A stretch of DNA of 64,000 nt from Limnohabitans kasalickyi (GTDB lineage Bacteria > Pseudomonadota > Gammaproteobacteria > Burkholderiales > Burkholderiaceae_C), in contig OZ248407.1 in NCBI GenBank assembly GCA_965234325.1, positions 248,001 to 312,000 on the forward strand, given 5' to 3'. Positions 26,219 to 35,446 of this stretch are shown here, piece by piece. The notes under the pieces are model-generated. The model saw only the letters and a list, made by a program, of their open reading frames with translations. It did no database searches and was not told where the DNA came from. Position numbers and translations under genes: made by a program. Positions within the stretch are counted from its first letter, which is position 1, and each line of letters starts with the position of its first letter.

Positions 26219-27301
26219 TCAGAGCAGTTTGTAAACCCGCTCGGCCGACACGTCTTCCAAGCACCGCGTGTGACCCAACGGACAAGTGCGTTCATAACAA
26301 GGCGCACAGGCCAACGGCGGCTGATAGTTGGGGTCCACGCGCAACCACACCACACGGGCACGGTCGTTCAAAGGCGGCGTGTGCTCAGGGCTGGACGAGC
26401 CATACACCGCGACTTGCGGCACACCGAAGGCGGCAGCCACATGCATCAAACCGGAATCGTTGCTGACCACACGTTGCGCGTTGGCAATCAAGGCAAACGC
26501 TTGCACCAAGTTGGTATTGCCTGCCAAGTTGTGGCAATGGCCGGGCTGCTGCGCATTCGCGGTTCGGGTGATTTCTTCAGCAATGTCGTGCTCTTTGCCC
26601 GAGCCCAAAACCAACACGGGACGGTCAATTTTGGTGGCCAATTCAGCAAAGTGTTTGGCCGGCCAGCGCTTGGCAGGGCCGTACTCGGCCCCCGGTGCAA
26701 ACACCACATAGCTGTTGCGCGCCAACACGGGCAAGCTCGGAATACGGCTCAACTCTTCCAGCGCTTGGTCCATCAGCTGGGGGGGCATTTGGAGGATGGG
26801 CCGCAAATCGCCCGTCAGCTTCATGGGCTGCTCAGGCTGTGCATACGTCTGGCCCACCAAACTCAGGGCGGCATACCACTCCACCATGGGGGGGCGCTCT
26901 TCGAGTTGGGGGTTGTCCAGTCGGTCGGTCAGCAAGCCAAAGCGCATTTCGCCGGTGTAGCCGATGCGCCTTGAGATGCCCGCCATCCATGGAATCAGGG
27001 CGCTTTTGAGTGAGTTGGGGCAAACATAAGCCGCCTCAAAGCGACCGCGCAGCTGGCGAGCCAGCGTCCAACGGCCCTTGAGCTGCAAACCGCCGTGTTT
27101 GAACGGCATCTCAATCACCTCAGCCACGCCTGGCATGGCGCGGTACACCGGCGCAATCCAAGGCAGCGCAGCCACGGTGAGGCGCTCACCGCGCGCGGCC
27201 AAACGGCGCAACAACGGCTCTGTCATCACGGCATCCCCAATCCATTGGGGCGCGATGATCAGCGCGTTTTTGGCCAGTGCTTGTTTAATGGTGCCCGCCA
27301 A
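26219..27301 (-). CDS. waaF: ADP-heptose:LPS heptosyltransferase II
   Basis: A glycosyltransferase family 9 enzyme, about 360 residues, adding the second heptose to the lipopolysaccharide inner core. The N-terminal motif NALIIAPQWIGDAVMTEPLL and the C-terminal NDSGLMHVAAAFGVPQVAVYG are diagnostic. No ATG lies close to the conserved start. I place the start at a TTG (27301) that overlaps the zinc-finger gene by 17 bp; an ATG at 27373 would lie deep inside that gene and encode an unconserved leader. Translational coupling with the upstream gene is likely. Confidence 0.9.
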   Translation of the reverse strand: MAGTIKQALAKNALIIAPQWIGDAVMTEPLLRRLAARGERLTVAALPWIAPVYRAMPGVAEVIEMPFKHGGLQLKGRWTLARQLRGRFEAAYVCPNSLKSALIPWMAGISRRIGYTGEMRFGLLTDRLDNPQLEERPPMVEWYAALSLVGQTYAQPEQPMKLTGDLRPILQMPPQLMDQALEELSRIPSLPVLARNSYVVFAPGAEYGPAKRWPAKHFAELATKIDRPVLVLGSGKEHDIAEEITRTANAQQPGHCHNLAGNTNLVQAFALIANAQRVVSNDSGLMHVAAAFGVPQVAVYGSSSPEHTPPLNDRARVVWLRVDPNYQPPLACAPCYERTCPLGHTRCLEDVSAERVYKLL

Positions 27302-27488
27302 CGTGTTCGCCGGCTTTGAGTTGGTACACGGTGCCGCAGTAAGGGCACTTGGCTTCACCGGTGCTGGCCACATCCAAGTAAACCTTGGGGTGGCTGTTCC
27401 AGATTTTCATGTCCGCTTTCGGGCTGGGGCAAAACACGCCGCCGTGACCATTGAGGTCACTGGCCAGAAGTTCAATAGGGTGGCTCAT
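27285..27488 (-). CDS. Small zinc-finger domain protein
   Basis: A 67-residue protein of the short CHCC zinc-finger family related to mitochondrial NDUFS6. The visible ligands are His and Cys in NGHGGVFCPSP and two Cys in EAKCPYCGTVYQL. In Burkholderiales a gene like this commonly sits between ilvE and waaF. The molecular role is not known. It starts 5 bp after ilvE stops, ends with a His-rich tail (GEHVGGHH) and overlaps the waaF start. Confidence 0.88.
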   Translation of the reverse strand: MSHPIELLASDLNGHGGVFCPSPKADMKIWNSHPKVYLDVASTGEAKCPYCGTVYQLKAGEHVGGHH

Positions 27489-27492
27489 GTGT

Positions 27493-28443
27493 TCAGACCT
27501 TGGTCAACCAATGGGCGTACTTGGGGTTGCGGCCGTTGACGATGTCAAAGAACGCGGATTGGATTTTTTCGGTGATCGGACCACGGCTACCCACATAGCC
27601 TTCTTTGCCCAGCTCAATGCGGTCGAGTTCGCGGATCGGTGTGACTTCAGCGGCGGTGCCGGTGAAGAAGGCCTCGTCAGAGATGTACACCTCGTCACGG
27701 GTGATGCGCTTTTGCACGATCTCGAGGCCCAAATCTTTGGCGATGTGGAACACCGTGTTGCGGGTGATGCCGTTCAAAGCGCCAGCTGACAAGTCAGGCG
27801 TGTAGATCACGCCATCTTTGACCACAAAGATGTTTTCGCCAGCGCCTTCAGACACAAAGCCTGATGTGTCGAGCAACAGGGCTTCGTCGTAACCTTCATC
27901 GGTCACTTCCATGTTGGCCAAGATGGAGTTGGTGTAGTTGCTCACCGCCTTGGCTTGCGTCATGGTGATGTTGACGTGGTGGCGGGTGTAGCTGGATGTT
28001 TTGACGCGGATGCCGCGCTTCATGCCTTCTTCACCAAGGTACGCACCCCAGGTCCAAGCGGCGACCATCAAATGGATGGTGTTGCCTTTGGGCGAGACGC
28101 CCAGCTTTTTGTCGCCAATCCAAGTGAGGGGGCGGATATAGCCGGACTCTAAGTTGTTCTCACGCACCACGTCGCATTGCGCTTGGTTGACTTGATCTTG
28201 GGTGAAAGGGATGGCCATGCGCAAAATCTTGGCGCTGTTGAACAGGCGCTGGGTGTGCTCTTGCAAACGGAAGATGGCGGTGCCTTGCTCGGTTTTGTAA
28301 GCGCGCACGCCTTCAAAAGCGCCGCAACCGTAGTGCAGGGTGTGGCTCAGCACATGGATCTTGGCGTCGCGCCAATCAACCATCTGGCCGTCCATCCAGA
28401 TTTTGCCGTCACGGTCAGACATGGAAGGGATGACTACGCTCAT
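27493..28443 (-). CDS. ilvE: Branched-chain-amino-acid aminotransferase
   Basis: Fold-type IV PLP enzyme of 316 residues that interconverts Leu, Ile and Val with their keto acids and glutamate. Motifs are LSHTLHYGCGAFEGVRAY near the N-terminus, YIRPLTWIGDKKLGV, the PLP lysine in MTQAKAVSNYTNS, and ALLLDTSGFVSEGAGENIF. The start at 28443 follows AAAGGAAAC, a good ribosome site; an ATG 17 codons earlier is not conserved. First gene of ilvE-zinc finger-waaF. Confidence 0.95.
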   Translation of the reverse strand: MSVVIPSMSDRDGKIWMDGQMVDWRDAKIHVLSHTLHYGCGAFEGVRAYKTEQGTAIFRLQEHTQRLFNSAKILRMAIPFTQDQVNQAQCDVVRENNLESGYIRPLTWIGDKKLGVSPKGNTIHLMVAAWTWGAYLGEEGMKRGIRVKTSSYTRHHVNITMTQAKAVSNYTNSILANMEVTDEGYDEALLLDTSGFVSEGAGENIFVVKDGVIYTPDLSAGALNGITRNTVFHIAKDLGLEIVQKRITRDEVYISDEAFFTGTAAEVTPIRELDRIELGKEGYVGSRGPITEKIQSAFFDIVNGRNPKYAHWLTKV

Positions 28444-28530
28444 GGGGTTTCCTTTGGACTTGAAAGTGGGGTTGCCAATTTGACAGATGGCCACATTTTA
28501 GCGAGCCAACCGTACGGGTTTGCCACAAGG

Positions 28531-28965
28531 TCAATCGTTGGCAGACACAGTGGTGGGGTCGACATCTTCGGCTTGGAACGGGCGATCCAGCGTCCAGCTT
28601 TGCAGCTTGCCGCCGACCAAGGTGCAGCGCACGACCGATTGGCTGCCATCGCGCCAGCTGAAAACTTCAGGTTGCGTATTTTTCTCGGTCTCCAGCTGAC
28701 CCAAAGCGCGCGTCATGGCAATCATGTGCATCAAACTCATGCCCGGCTTGAGCTTGGCATTGAGCATGACCGCGCTGTCGACAAAGCCAATGGGGCGGTT
28801 GTTGGCGCGCTTCAAGATTTGCATCAAACGGGTGAAATACAACAGCAGCCACATCACGCCGCCGGTGAACACCATGAACACACCCAACCAACCACTGGTT
28901 TGCCAAGCCCACGCGGTGAGCCCCACGGCGCCAATGGGCACAAGAAATTTTTGATAGTTCGTCAT
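28531..28965 (-). CDS. Membrane protein of unknown function between radA and ilvE
   Basis: A 144-residue protein with two hydrophobic segments at residues 7-50 (FLVPIGAVGLTAWAW and LGVFMVFTGGVMWLLLYF). A cytosolic tail follows (LMQILKRANNRPIGFVDSAVML). I recognise it only as a conserved gene seen next to radA in Burkholderiales. Start at 28965 chosen because the preceding codons are unconserved. No enzymatic motif is visible. It lies 67 bp after the radA stop on the same strand and so could be in the same transcript. Confidence 0.8.
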   Translation of the reverse strand: MTNYQKFLVPIGAVGLTAWAWQTSGWLGVFMVFTGGVMWLLLYFTRLMQILKRANNRPIGFVDSAVMLNAKLKPGMSLMHMIAMTRALGQLETEKNTQPEVFSWRDGSQSVVRCTLVGGKLQSWTLDRPFQAEDVDPTTVSAND

Positions 28966-29032
28966 AGCTTGAATTGTCTCAGGCCCCAATGCGACAACAT
29001 TCGGGCTTTTACGTACGAGGAAGATAGGCGCT

Positions 29033-30409
29033 TTAACTGAGCGAACGCACCAAATTCATCGCCTCGTCCACGCGCTCCACCGCATGCACGGTCATGCCCT
29101 CAATCGGCTTTTTAGGCGCGTTGGCCTTGGGAATGACAGCCACGGTGAAGCCCAATTTGGCGGCCTCTTTCAACCGCTCTTGCCCACGCGGTGCCGGACG
29201 CACTTCGCCCGCCAAACCCACTTCGCCAAAGGCGATGAAGCCTTGGGGCAGCGGCTTGCCGCGCAAGCTGCTTTGAATTGCCAGCAAAACGGCCAAGTCA
29301 GCCGCAGGCTCGCTGATGCGCACACCACCCACTGCGTTCACAAACACGTCTTGGTCCATGCACGCCACGCCCGCATGGCGATGCAACACTGCCAACAACA
29401 TGGCCAACCGGTCGCGGTCCAGGCCCACGCTCAAACGACGCGGCGAGGGGCCACCGCTGTCCACCAAGGCTTGAATCTCCACCAACATGGGACGCGTGCC
29501 TTCCAGCGTCACCAACACGCAACTGCCGGGCACGGGCTCGCTGTGTTGGCTCAAAAAGATGGCGCTGGGGTTGGTCACGCCCTTCAGGCCTTTTTCGGTC
29601 ATGGCAAACACGCCAATCTCGTTGACTGCGCCAAAGCGGTTTTTGATGGCGCGCACCAACCGGTAAGTGGAATGCGTGTCGCCTTCAAAGTACAGCACGG
29701 TGTCGACCATATGCTCCAGCACACGCGGCCCCGCCAATGCGCCCTCTTTGGTGACGTGACCCACCAGCACCACCGCCGTGCCGGTGGATTTGGCCATGCG
29801 TGTGAGGTGCGCCGCGCATTCGCGCACCTGCGCCACCGAGCCGGGGGCGCTGGTGAGTTGGTCGGAATACACGGTTTGGATGGAGTCCATCACCACAATC
29901 GACGGCTGCAATTTGTCCACCGTGGCCAGTACTTTTTCGAGCAAAGTTTCGGCCAACACCTGCACTTGGCTGTGGTCCAGCCCCAAGCGACGCGAGCGCA
30001 GGGCCACTTGTGCGGCCGACTCTTCGCCCGTCACATACAAGGTGCGCATGCCGCTGCGCTGCAAGCCGTCCATCGCCTGCAACAACAAGGTGGATTTGCC
30101 AATGCCAGGGTCGCCGCCAATCAGCACCACACCGCCTTCGACCATGCCACCGCCCAACACGCGATCCAGCTCTTCTTGCCCTGTGGGCGTGCGTGGCACT
30201 TCGGCAGCTTCGATGTCAGACAGCGTGGCCACTTCGGCGCTGGGCGCGAGTGCTGCCATGCCTGCGTATCGGTTTTTGGTAGCACCGGCGGCGTCAACCA
30301 CGCTTTCGACCAAGGTGTTCCAAGCGTTGCAACTGGGGCATTTACCCAGCCATTTCGGGCTGGTGCCGCCGCATTCGGTGCAGATGTACTGTGTTTTTTC
30401 TTTGGCCAT
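29033..30409 (-). CDS. radA: DNA repair protein RadA
   Basis: A 458-residue RecA-like ATPase helping branch migration in recombination. From the N-terminus it has the four-Cys zinc finger (CTECGGTSPKWLGKCPSC), Walker A GGDPGIGKSTLL at about residue 100, Walker B SIVVMDSIQTV, the RadA-specific KNRFG motif, and a Lon-like C-terminal domain (about 310-458, FVNAVGGVRISEPAADLAV). All hallmarks are intact. It ends 43 bp after the hybrid kinase gene's stop codon on the same strand. Confidence 0.96.
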   Translation of the reverse strand: MAKEKTQYICTECGGTSPKWLGKCPSCNAWNTLVESVVDAAGATKNRYAGMAALAPSAEVATLSDIEAAEVPRTPTGQEELDRVLGGGMVEGGVVLIGGDPGIGKSTLLLQAMDGLQRSGMRTLYVTGEESAAQVALRSRRLGLDHSQVQVLAETLLEKVLATVDKLQPSIVVMDSIQTVYSDQLTSAPGSVAQVRECAAHLTRMAKSTGTAVVLVGHVTKEGALAGPRVLEHMVDTVLYFEGDTHSTYRLVRAIKNRFGAVNEIGVFAMTEKGLKGVTNPSAIFLSQHSEPVPGSCVLVTLEGTRPMLVEIQALVDSGGPSPRRLSVGLDRDRLAMLLAVLHRHAGVACMDQDVFVNAVGGVRISEPAADLAVLLAIQSSLRGKPLPQGFIAFGEVGLAGEVRPAPRGQERLKEAAKLGFTVAVIPKANAPKKPIEGMTVHAVERVDEAMNLVRSLS

Positions 30410-30451
30410 AAGGGCTCAAGTGTGCCTCATCGCCAAGCGTCAAAGTGCGTC

Positions 30452-33184
30452 TCAGCGGCTGCTTTGTGCCACTGAAACAAGATCTGGCACGGCCCCTTGC
30501 GCCACGTATTTGTCCAGCTGTGGTGAGGCCAACAGCCCTTGAATTTCCAGCTTCAAGGCTTCGAATGAAATGGGTTTGGACACATACCCATCCACCCCAG
30601 AGGCCATGTAGTGCTCGCGATCGCCCTTGAGCGCATTGGCCGTCACCGCAATGATGGGCGTGCGCGTCGCCTGACGCTCATCCTCGAACGCACGGATCAG
30701 CTGCGCAGCCTCCAAGCCCCCCATTTCGGGCATTTGAATGTCCATCAACACCAAGTCAAACGCACCGCTTTGAAAGGCTTCGACCGCCTCTAAGCCATTG
30801 TTGGCAATGCTCACCTCGTAGCCCATGCGGTTGAGCAAAATGGTTTGCAAGGTCTGGTTGATGGGCGTGTCCTCTGCCAGCAACACCCGTTTGGTGACCA
30901 GCTTGGGCACAACAAGCGGCTGGGTCAAAGTCTGGCCTTCGCTGGCCTGGGCGAGCATGAACGGCTGGCTGAGCGCTGCCACCAACTCTTGCGAATCCAA
31001 CGGTTTGACCAAGAAACCTTGCACATCCAAACGGTCCAACTCATCTTGGCCTTGTTGCTCACTCAAAGCGCCCAGCATGATGATGTGCAACTGTTCAGAG
31101 TTGTAGGTCTGTCTGAGCTGAGCGGCCAAGGCGTAGCCATCGATATCGGGCATGTTGACATCAATCAACGCAAAGCGTGCTTTCGCCAAATGCGGGCTGT
31201 GCAGGGCATGGGCCCCGCTGTCACTGGCCACGGCATGTAAACCGGCACAGGTCAGACGCTGAGTCAGCACCATACGGCTGCTGGCGTTGTCGTCGACCAC
31301 CAACACCGTTTGTCCCACCAACCTCGCGGGCACTTGATGGCGAATGCCAGACGAGAGGCCCGCGCGTTGCAATTGAACGGTGAAGCTGAAGGTGCTGCCT
31401 TGACCCACGTCGCTGCGCACCGACACGTCCCCCCCCATCAGTTTCACCAAATTACGGCTGATGGCCAAGCCCAAACCCGTGCCCCCAAAACGGCGAGCCG
31501 TGCTGGAGTCGGCTTGGGTGAAGACGTCAAAAATCAAGGCCTGTTTGTCTGGCGGAATGCCAATCCCCGTGTCTGAGATTTCAATGTCCAACCACACCCC
31601 CTCTGCGCTGGGCGGGTTTTTCAAGCTCGCCACCTTGATCATGACTTCGCCCTTGCCCGTGAACTTGATGGCGTTGCCCAACAAATTGGTGATGACTTGC
31701 TGCAATCGCAAGGGGTCTCCCACCACGTGATCGGGTACATCGGGTGCCAAATCACACACCAACTCCAGTTCTTTTTCGGTGGCCCGCAAGGACAAGGTGC
31801 GCGTGGCCTGCCGAATCAAGGCGTGGAGCGAAAACTCATGCGGGTCCAAATACAGTTTTTGAGCTTCGATTTTGGAAAAGTCCAAGATGTCGTTGATCAC
31901 CGCTAGCAACGAATTCGCCGACAAAGACACCATTTCCAAATAACTGCGCTGCTCGGCTGTCATCTGGGTTTGCAGGCACAACTCGGTCATGCCCAAAATC
32001 CCGTTCATCGGCGTGCGAATCTCATGGCTCATATTGGCCAAAAAGTGTCCTTTCGACGTGTTGGCCGCCTGCGCCGCATCACGGGCCAGCAACAACTCGC
32101 TTTCTGCATGGATGCGTGCGTCCACAAACTCATTAAAGGCATGCACCACGGTGTTGACTTCTTTGCCGCCGACCTCGGTCAGTGGAGCCACCGTTTCGCC
32201 CTGGCGCATGCGCGTGGCCGTCTCAAGCATGGCCTTGGCCACCTCGCCCAAGGGGCGAATCAAGCGCGAGACGAAAGCCCACATCAGCGGGGTGATCGTC
32301 AGCATGAGGAGCACGGTGACCCAGATCATTTTTTGGTAGAGGTCGTTGATTGGCGCAAACGCCTCAGACGAGGGAATCACAGAGGCCACGATCCAGCCCG
32401 TGGTGTCTAGCTGCTTGAAGGTAAACAATCCTTTCAGGCCGCGCGCCGTCACGCCCTCTTGGGTGCCCTGAAATCCTTGAAATGCACTTTCCAGTGGAAG
32501 ATTCACGCTGCCTGGGGCAATGGCCTTGAGCACCAAGCTGGGGTCTGGGTGCGAAATGCGCACACGGTCTTTGGTGACCAAATAGAAGTAACCAGAGTCC
32601 CCATTTTTTCGGTTCGCGATGGCGCCCAATAAATTGGGTTTGAACAGGTTCAACACGCCACCCATGATGCCCACCAATTGGTTGTTTTGGTCAAAGATGG
32701 GCGCGGCCACCACCACGATCGGCTGCTTGGTTGCCTTGCCCAAGATGGGGGCTGATATCACGGTTTGACGCGTCTTGATCACGCCTTGGATGTAATCTCG
32801 CGCGGACATGTCCAAGGCACGTCGTCCGGGCTTCATCGGCCAATCTACCTGCAGCACGCCCTTGGCATCAAACACGTAAAGGTCATCAAACACCGTCAAC
32901 AAGGCATGCTCACGTTGCAGAAAACTTTCCATCTTGCCCACATCGCCCAAGTTTTTAACCGGGGCATTCAACGCCACGGTGGAGAGCATGCCCATGCTCT
33001 CTTGCAACTTGTCATCCAAGTGGCCCGCAAACTCGGTCAGTTGTTTGAACTCATGCTTCTCGATGCGTTGCACGATGTCGCTGCGCAGCACGTAAAACTG
33101 CAAGCCGAGTTGGGCCAACAACAACACAAACCCCATCGCAATCGCTGATAAGGACAACTGAAGCCGAATACTCAGATTTTTCAT
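30452..33184 (-). CDS. Large hybrid sensor histidine kinase with two receiver domains
   Basis: A 910-residue membrane protein. Order: membrane segment (10-35), periplasmic dCache-type sensor (about 40-285, with a SGYFYLVTKDRVRISHP motif), second membrane segment (about 285-308), HAMP, dimerisation domain with phospho-His in NMSHEIRTPMNGILGM (about 387), ATPase domain (GDPLRLQQVITNLLGNAIKF, DTGIGIPPDK, GGTGLGLAISRNLV), and two receivers with phospho-Asp near 675 (ALIDVNMPD) and 815 (LVLMDIQMPE). There is no Hpt domain. dCache domains often bind amino acids or organic acids, but the ligand is unknown. The ATG at 33184 precedes the first helix. Confidence 0.92.
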   Translation of the reverse strand: MKNLSIRLQLSLSAIAMGFVLLLAQLGLQFYVLRSDIVQRIEKHEFKQLTEFAGHLDDKLQESMGMLSTVALNAPVKNLGDVGKMESFLQREHALLTVFDDLYVFDAKGVLQVDWPMKPGRRALDMSARDYIQGVIKTRQTVISAPILGKATKQPIVVVAAPIFDQNNQLVGIMGGVLNLFKPNLLGAIANRKNGDSGYFYLVTKDRVRISHPDPSLVLKAIAPGSVNLPLESAFQGFQGTQEGVTARGLKGLFTFKQLDTTGWIVASVIPSSEAFAPINDLYQKMIWVTVLLMLTITPLMWAFVSRLIRPLGEVAKAMLETATRMRQGETVAPLTEVGGKEVNTVVHAFNEFVDARIHAESELLLARDAAQAANTSKGHFLANMSHEIRTPMNGILGMTELCLQTQMTAEQRSYLEMVSLSANSLLAVINDILDFSKIEAQKLYLDPHEFSLHALIRQATRTLSLRATEKELELVCDLAPDVPDHVVGDPLRLQQVITNLLGNAIKFTGKGEVMIKVASLKNPPSAEGVWLDIEISDTGIGIPPDKQALIFDVFTQADSSTARRFGGTGLGLAISRNLVKLMGGDVSVRSDVGQGSTFSFTVQLQRAGLSSGIRHQVPARLVGQTVLVVDDNASSRMVLTQRLTCAGLHAVASDSGAHALHSPHLAKARFALIDVNMPDIDGYALAAQLRQTYNSEQLHIIMLGALSEQQGQDELDRLDVQGFLVKPLDSQELVAALSQPFMLAQASEGQTLTQPLVVPKLVTKRVLLAEDTPINQTLQTILLNRMGYEVSIANNGLEAVEAFQSGAFDLVLMDIQMPEMGGLEAAQLIRAFEDERQATRTPIIAVTANALKGDREHYMASGVDGYVSKPISFEALKLEIQGLLASPQLDKYVAQGAVPDLVSVAQSSR

Positions 33185-33375
33185 AGTGGAGCGGGTCATG
33201 CGGCGAGGCCTAAAGCGCCTAGGGGCAGTGCTTACCGATGGGTCAAAAAAGTTCGGAATGTTACTCTTTTATAACCATTTAAAGAGTACTTAAATATTCA
33301 TAAAAATCAAAAGATGCTTCTCTTCATCTGAAAGCCTTGAAACGGGTAAACCCTAGAATTTGCACCGTCAAAAGC

Positions 33376-33391
33376 ATTTAACATGTTAAAT
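33376..33391. promoter_or_regulatory. Perfect palindrome before hpaR, candidate HpaR operator
   Basis: ATTTAACATGTTAAAT is a 16-bp perfect palindrome ending 2 bp before the first hpaR ATG. MarR-family repressors such as HpaR bind palindromes of this size near their own promoter. The region upstream (33240-33375) is AT-rich and gene-free. Confidence 0.6.
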
Positions 33392-33393
33392 AA

Positions 33394-33879
33394 ATGAGCT
33401 CTATGACACCTTTTGTCCACCGCAATTTGCCTCGCCTCTTGCTTCAAGCCCGAGAAGCGGTGATGACCCACACCCGCCCGAGCCTGCGCGACCAAGGGCT
33501 GAGCGACCAGCAATGGCGGGTACTGCGTGTATTGGGCGAAGACCATGGCAACGGCGGTACGGGCGTCGAAACCGGCCGCATTGCTCGAGAAGCCTTCATC
33601 ATCGGCCCCAGCTTGAGTGGGGTGCTGACCCGCATGGAACGCGACGGCTTGATTCAACGCGCACGCGCCACCCACGACCAGCGCCGCACCGTGGTGCAAG
33701 CCACCGAACTCGGGCTAGCGCGTGTCGCCACCCTCTCCACCACCATTGAGGCGCATTACCAATGGATGGAACAGCACATGGGCAAAGCCAAGTTGCAAGC
33801 CCTTTACGAATTGCTCGACGAGGTGATCTCGCTAGAAGCCCCTGCTGACAGCACCTCCACCCACACCTTCACCGAATAA
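33394..33879 (+). CDS. hpaR: Homoprotocatechuate operon regulator, MarR family
   Basis: A 161-residue MarR-type repressor. The pattern HRNLPRLLLQAREAVM and GLSDQQWRVLRVLGE is that of HpaR, which represses homoprotocatechuate genes until the aromatic acid binds. The wing-helix reads IGPSLSGVLTRMERDGLI and HDQRRTVVQATELG. Two start codons are possible, 33394 and 33403. It heads the operon, with hpaG1 beginning 16 bp after its stop. A perfect palindrome before it suggests self-repression of the whole unit. Confidence 0.92.
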   Translation: MSSMTPFVHRNLPRLLLQAREAVMTHTRPSLRDQGLSDQQWRVLRVLGEDHGNGGTGVETGRIAREAFIIGPSLSGVLTRMERDGLIQRARATHDQRRTVVQATELGLARVATLSTTIEAHYQWMEQHMGKAKLQALYELLDEVISLEAPADSTSTHTFTE

Positions 33880-33895
33880 CGCACCTGCACCGCCT

Positions 33896-34603
33896 ATGAC
33901 CACCCACGAACTCCCGATTCACGGCACCGTCTACGGCGTGCTGTTGAATTCAAACGCCGAATGGCAAAGCGCCAGCGCGCACATGAACGAGGCCCCGTAC
34001 AAAGCGCCGCCCGTCGCACCCGTGTTGTATGTCAAAACCGCCAACACCTGGTCGATCAACGGCAGCAACATCCCCGTGCCCGCTGATGTGCCCGAGGTCG
34101 AAATCGGGGCCACACTGGGCGTGGTGCTGGGTTTGCCTAACGCCGCAGGCGCACCGCATCTGCGTGGCTTTGTGTTGCTCAACGACGTGTCCATCCCGCA
34201 CAGCGTCGATGCGCAAGGCTTTTATCGCCCGCCCGTCAAATACAAATGCTTAGACGGCTTTTTGGGCGTCGGCCCCAACTTGGTGCCTGCCAGCGATGTG
34301 GCGCACCCCAATGCCTTGCAACTCGAAGTCCGCATCAATGGCGTGGTGCGCCAAACCGTGCACCTCGCCGACATGCGTCGCCTGCTGCCCGACTTGCTGG
34401 CCGATGTGAACGACTTCATGACCCTGCAAGCCGGTGACGTGCTGATGCTGGGACTCGGCATTTGCCAAGATGGCCCCGAAGCTGGCCACCGCCCCCGTGC
34501 CCGCGTGGGCGACGTGATCGACATTCAGGCGCTGAACCTACCCAGCTTGGGCGTCTTGCGCCACACCTTGGTGGCAGCCCCCGCTTTGGAGATGCCGGTA
34601 TGA
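33896..34603 (+). CDS. hpaG1: HpaG N-terminal half: isomerase/decarboxylase subunit (FAH family)
   Basis: A 235-residue fumarylacetoacetate-hydrolase-fold protein. HpaG acts twice late in the homoprotocatechuate pathway, as decarboxylase of 5-carboxymethyl-2-oxohex-3-enedioate and as isomerase of the product. Fused in E. coli, it is two genes here. Visible motifs are PVAPVLYVKTANTWSING, EIGATLGVVLG and FVLLNDVSIP. Its stop overlaps the start of the partner gene by 4 bp (ATGA), supporting a two-subunit enzyme. Confidence 0.9.
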   Translation: MTTHELPIHGTVYGVLLNSNAEWQSASAHMNEAPYKAPPVAPVLYVKTANTWSINGSNIPVPADVPEVEIGATLGVVLGLPNAAGAPHLRGFVLLNDVSIPHSVDAQGFYRPPVKYKCLDGFLGVGPNLVPASDVAHPNALQLEVRINGVVRQTVHLADMRRLLPDLLADVNDFMTLQAGDVLMLGLGICQDGPEAGHRPRARVGDVIDIQALNLPSLGVLRHTLVAAPALEMPV

Positions 34604-35391
34604 CACACCCCACACCCCACTTACACGCCCGCGTGCAATTCAACGGCCACACCTTGGACGCCACCGAACAAGACGGCCAACTGCTGCTGGCCGACGGCCG
34701 CTTGGTCGCCTTTGACCAAGTGCAATGGCTGCCCCCCTTGGCACCTTTCGCACGCCCCCGCACCGTGATTGCCTTGGGCCTGAACTACGCCGACCACGCC
34801 AAAGAACTGGCCTTCAAAGAGCCACCCAAAGAGCCCTTGGCGTTTGTCAAAGGCGAAGCGTCGTTCATCGGTCATCAACAACTCACAGTGCGCCCCGCCG
34901 ACGTGGCCTACATGCACTACGAATGCGAGTTGGCGGTGGTGATTGGCCGCACCGCCCGCCGCGTGAGCAAAGAAGACGCTTACGACTACGTGCGCGGCTA
35001 CACCGTGGCCAATGACTACGCCATCCGCGACTATTTAGAGAACTGGTACCGCCCCAACCTGCGCGTGAAAAACCGCGACACCTGCACCCCCATCGGCCCT
35101 TGGCTGGTCGACGCCGCCTATGTGCACGCCCAATACGGCGACCCGATGAACTTGGCGCTGCAAACCACCGTCAACGGCAAAGTCACCCAAAGCGGCAACA
35201 CGCGCGACATGATCTTTGACGTGCCCACCCTCATCGCCTACTTCAGCCGCTTCATGACGCTCAACCCCGGTGATGTCATCTTGACGGGCACCCCCGACGG
35301 CATCGTGGACTGCCAGCCCGGCGACGTCATCGTCACCGAGATCGAAGGCATTGGCGCGCTGACCAACACCATCACGCTCGCCACACGCTGA
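34600..35391 (+). CDS. hpaG2: HpaG C-terminal half: isomerase/decarboxylase subunit (FAH family)
   Basis: A 263-residue FAH-family protein. Metal-binding acids are in HYECELAVVIGRTAR, with the family stretches GYTVANDYAIRDYLENWYRP and the terminal LTGTPDGIVDCQPGDVI. I set the start at the ATG at 34600, which overlaps the hpaG1 stop; the frame is open upstream to 34462 but that part is a shadow of hpaG1. Together with hpaG1 it converts the ring-opened acid after HpaE and HpaF steps. Confidence 0.92.
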   Translation: MTHPTPHLHARVQFNGHTLDATEQDGQLLLADGRLVAFDQVQWLPPLAPFARPRTVIALGLNYADHAKELAFKEPPKEPLAFVKGEASFIGHQQLTVRPADVAYMHYECELAVVIGRTARRVSKEDAYDYVRGYTVANDYAIRDYLENWYRPNLRVKNRDTCTPIGPWLVDAAYVHAQYGDPMNLALQTTVNGKVTQSGNTRDMIFDVPTLIAYFSRFMTLNPGDVILTGTPDGIVDCQPGDVIVTEIEGIGALTNTITLATR

Positions 35392-35446
35392 ACCTCAAGT
35401 TCAAGCCAATCCACACGCTCACCCACACGCCCACGGACACACCGCC

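Noticed and set aside
29084..30475. A 463-codon open frame antisense to radA
   Set aside because: Low-complexity, His/Gln-rich translation with no family pattern. It mirrors the GC-rich codons of radA, which has all RadA motifs.
33200..33375. Intergenic stretch searched for a tRNA or small RNA
   Set aside because: No cloverleaf or stable hairpin with a T-tract was found. It only holds AT-rich promoter-like sequence.
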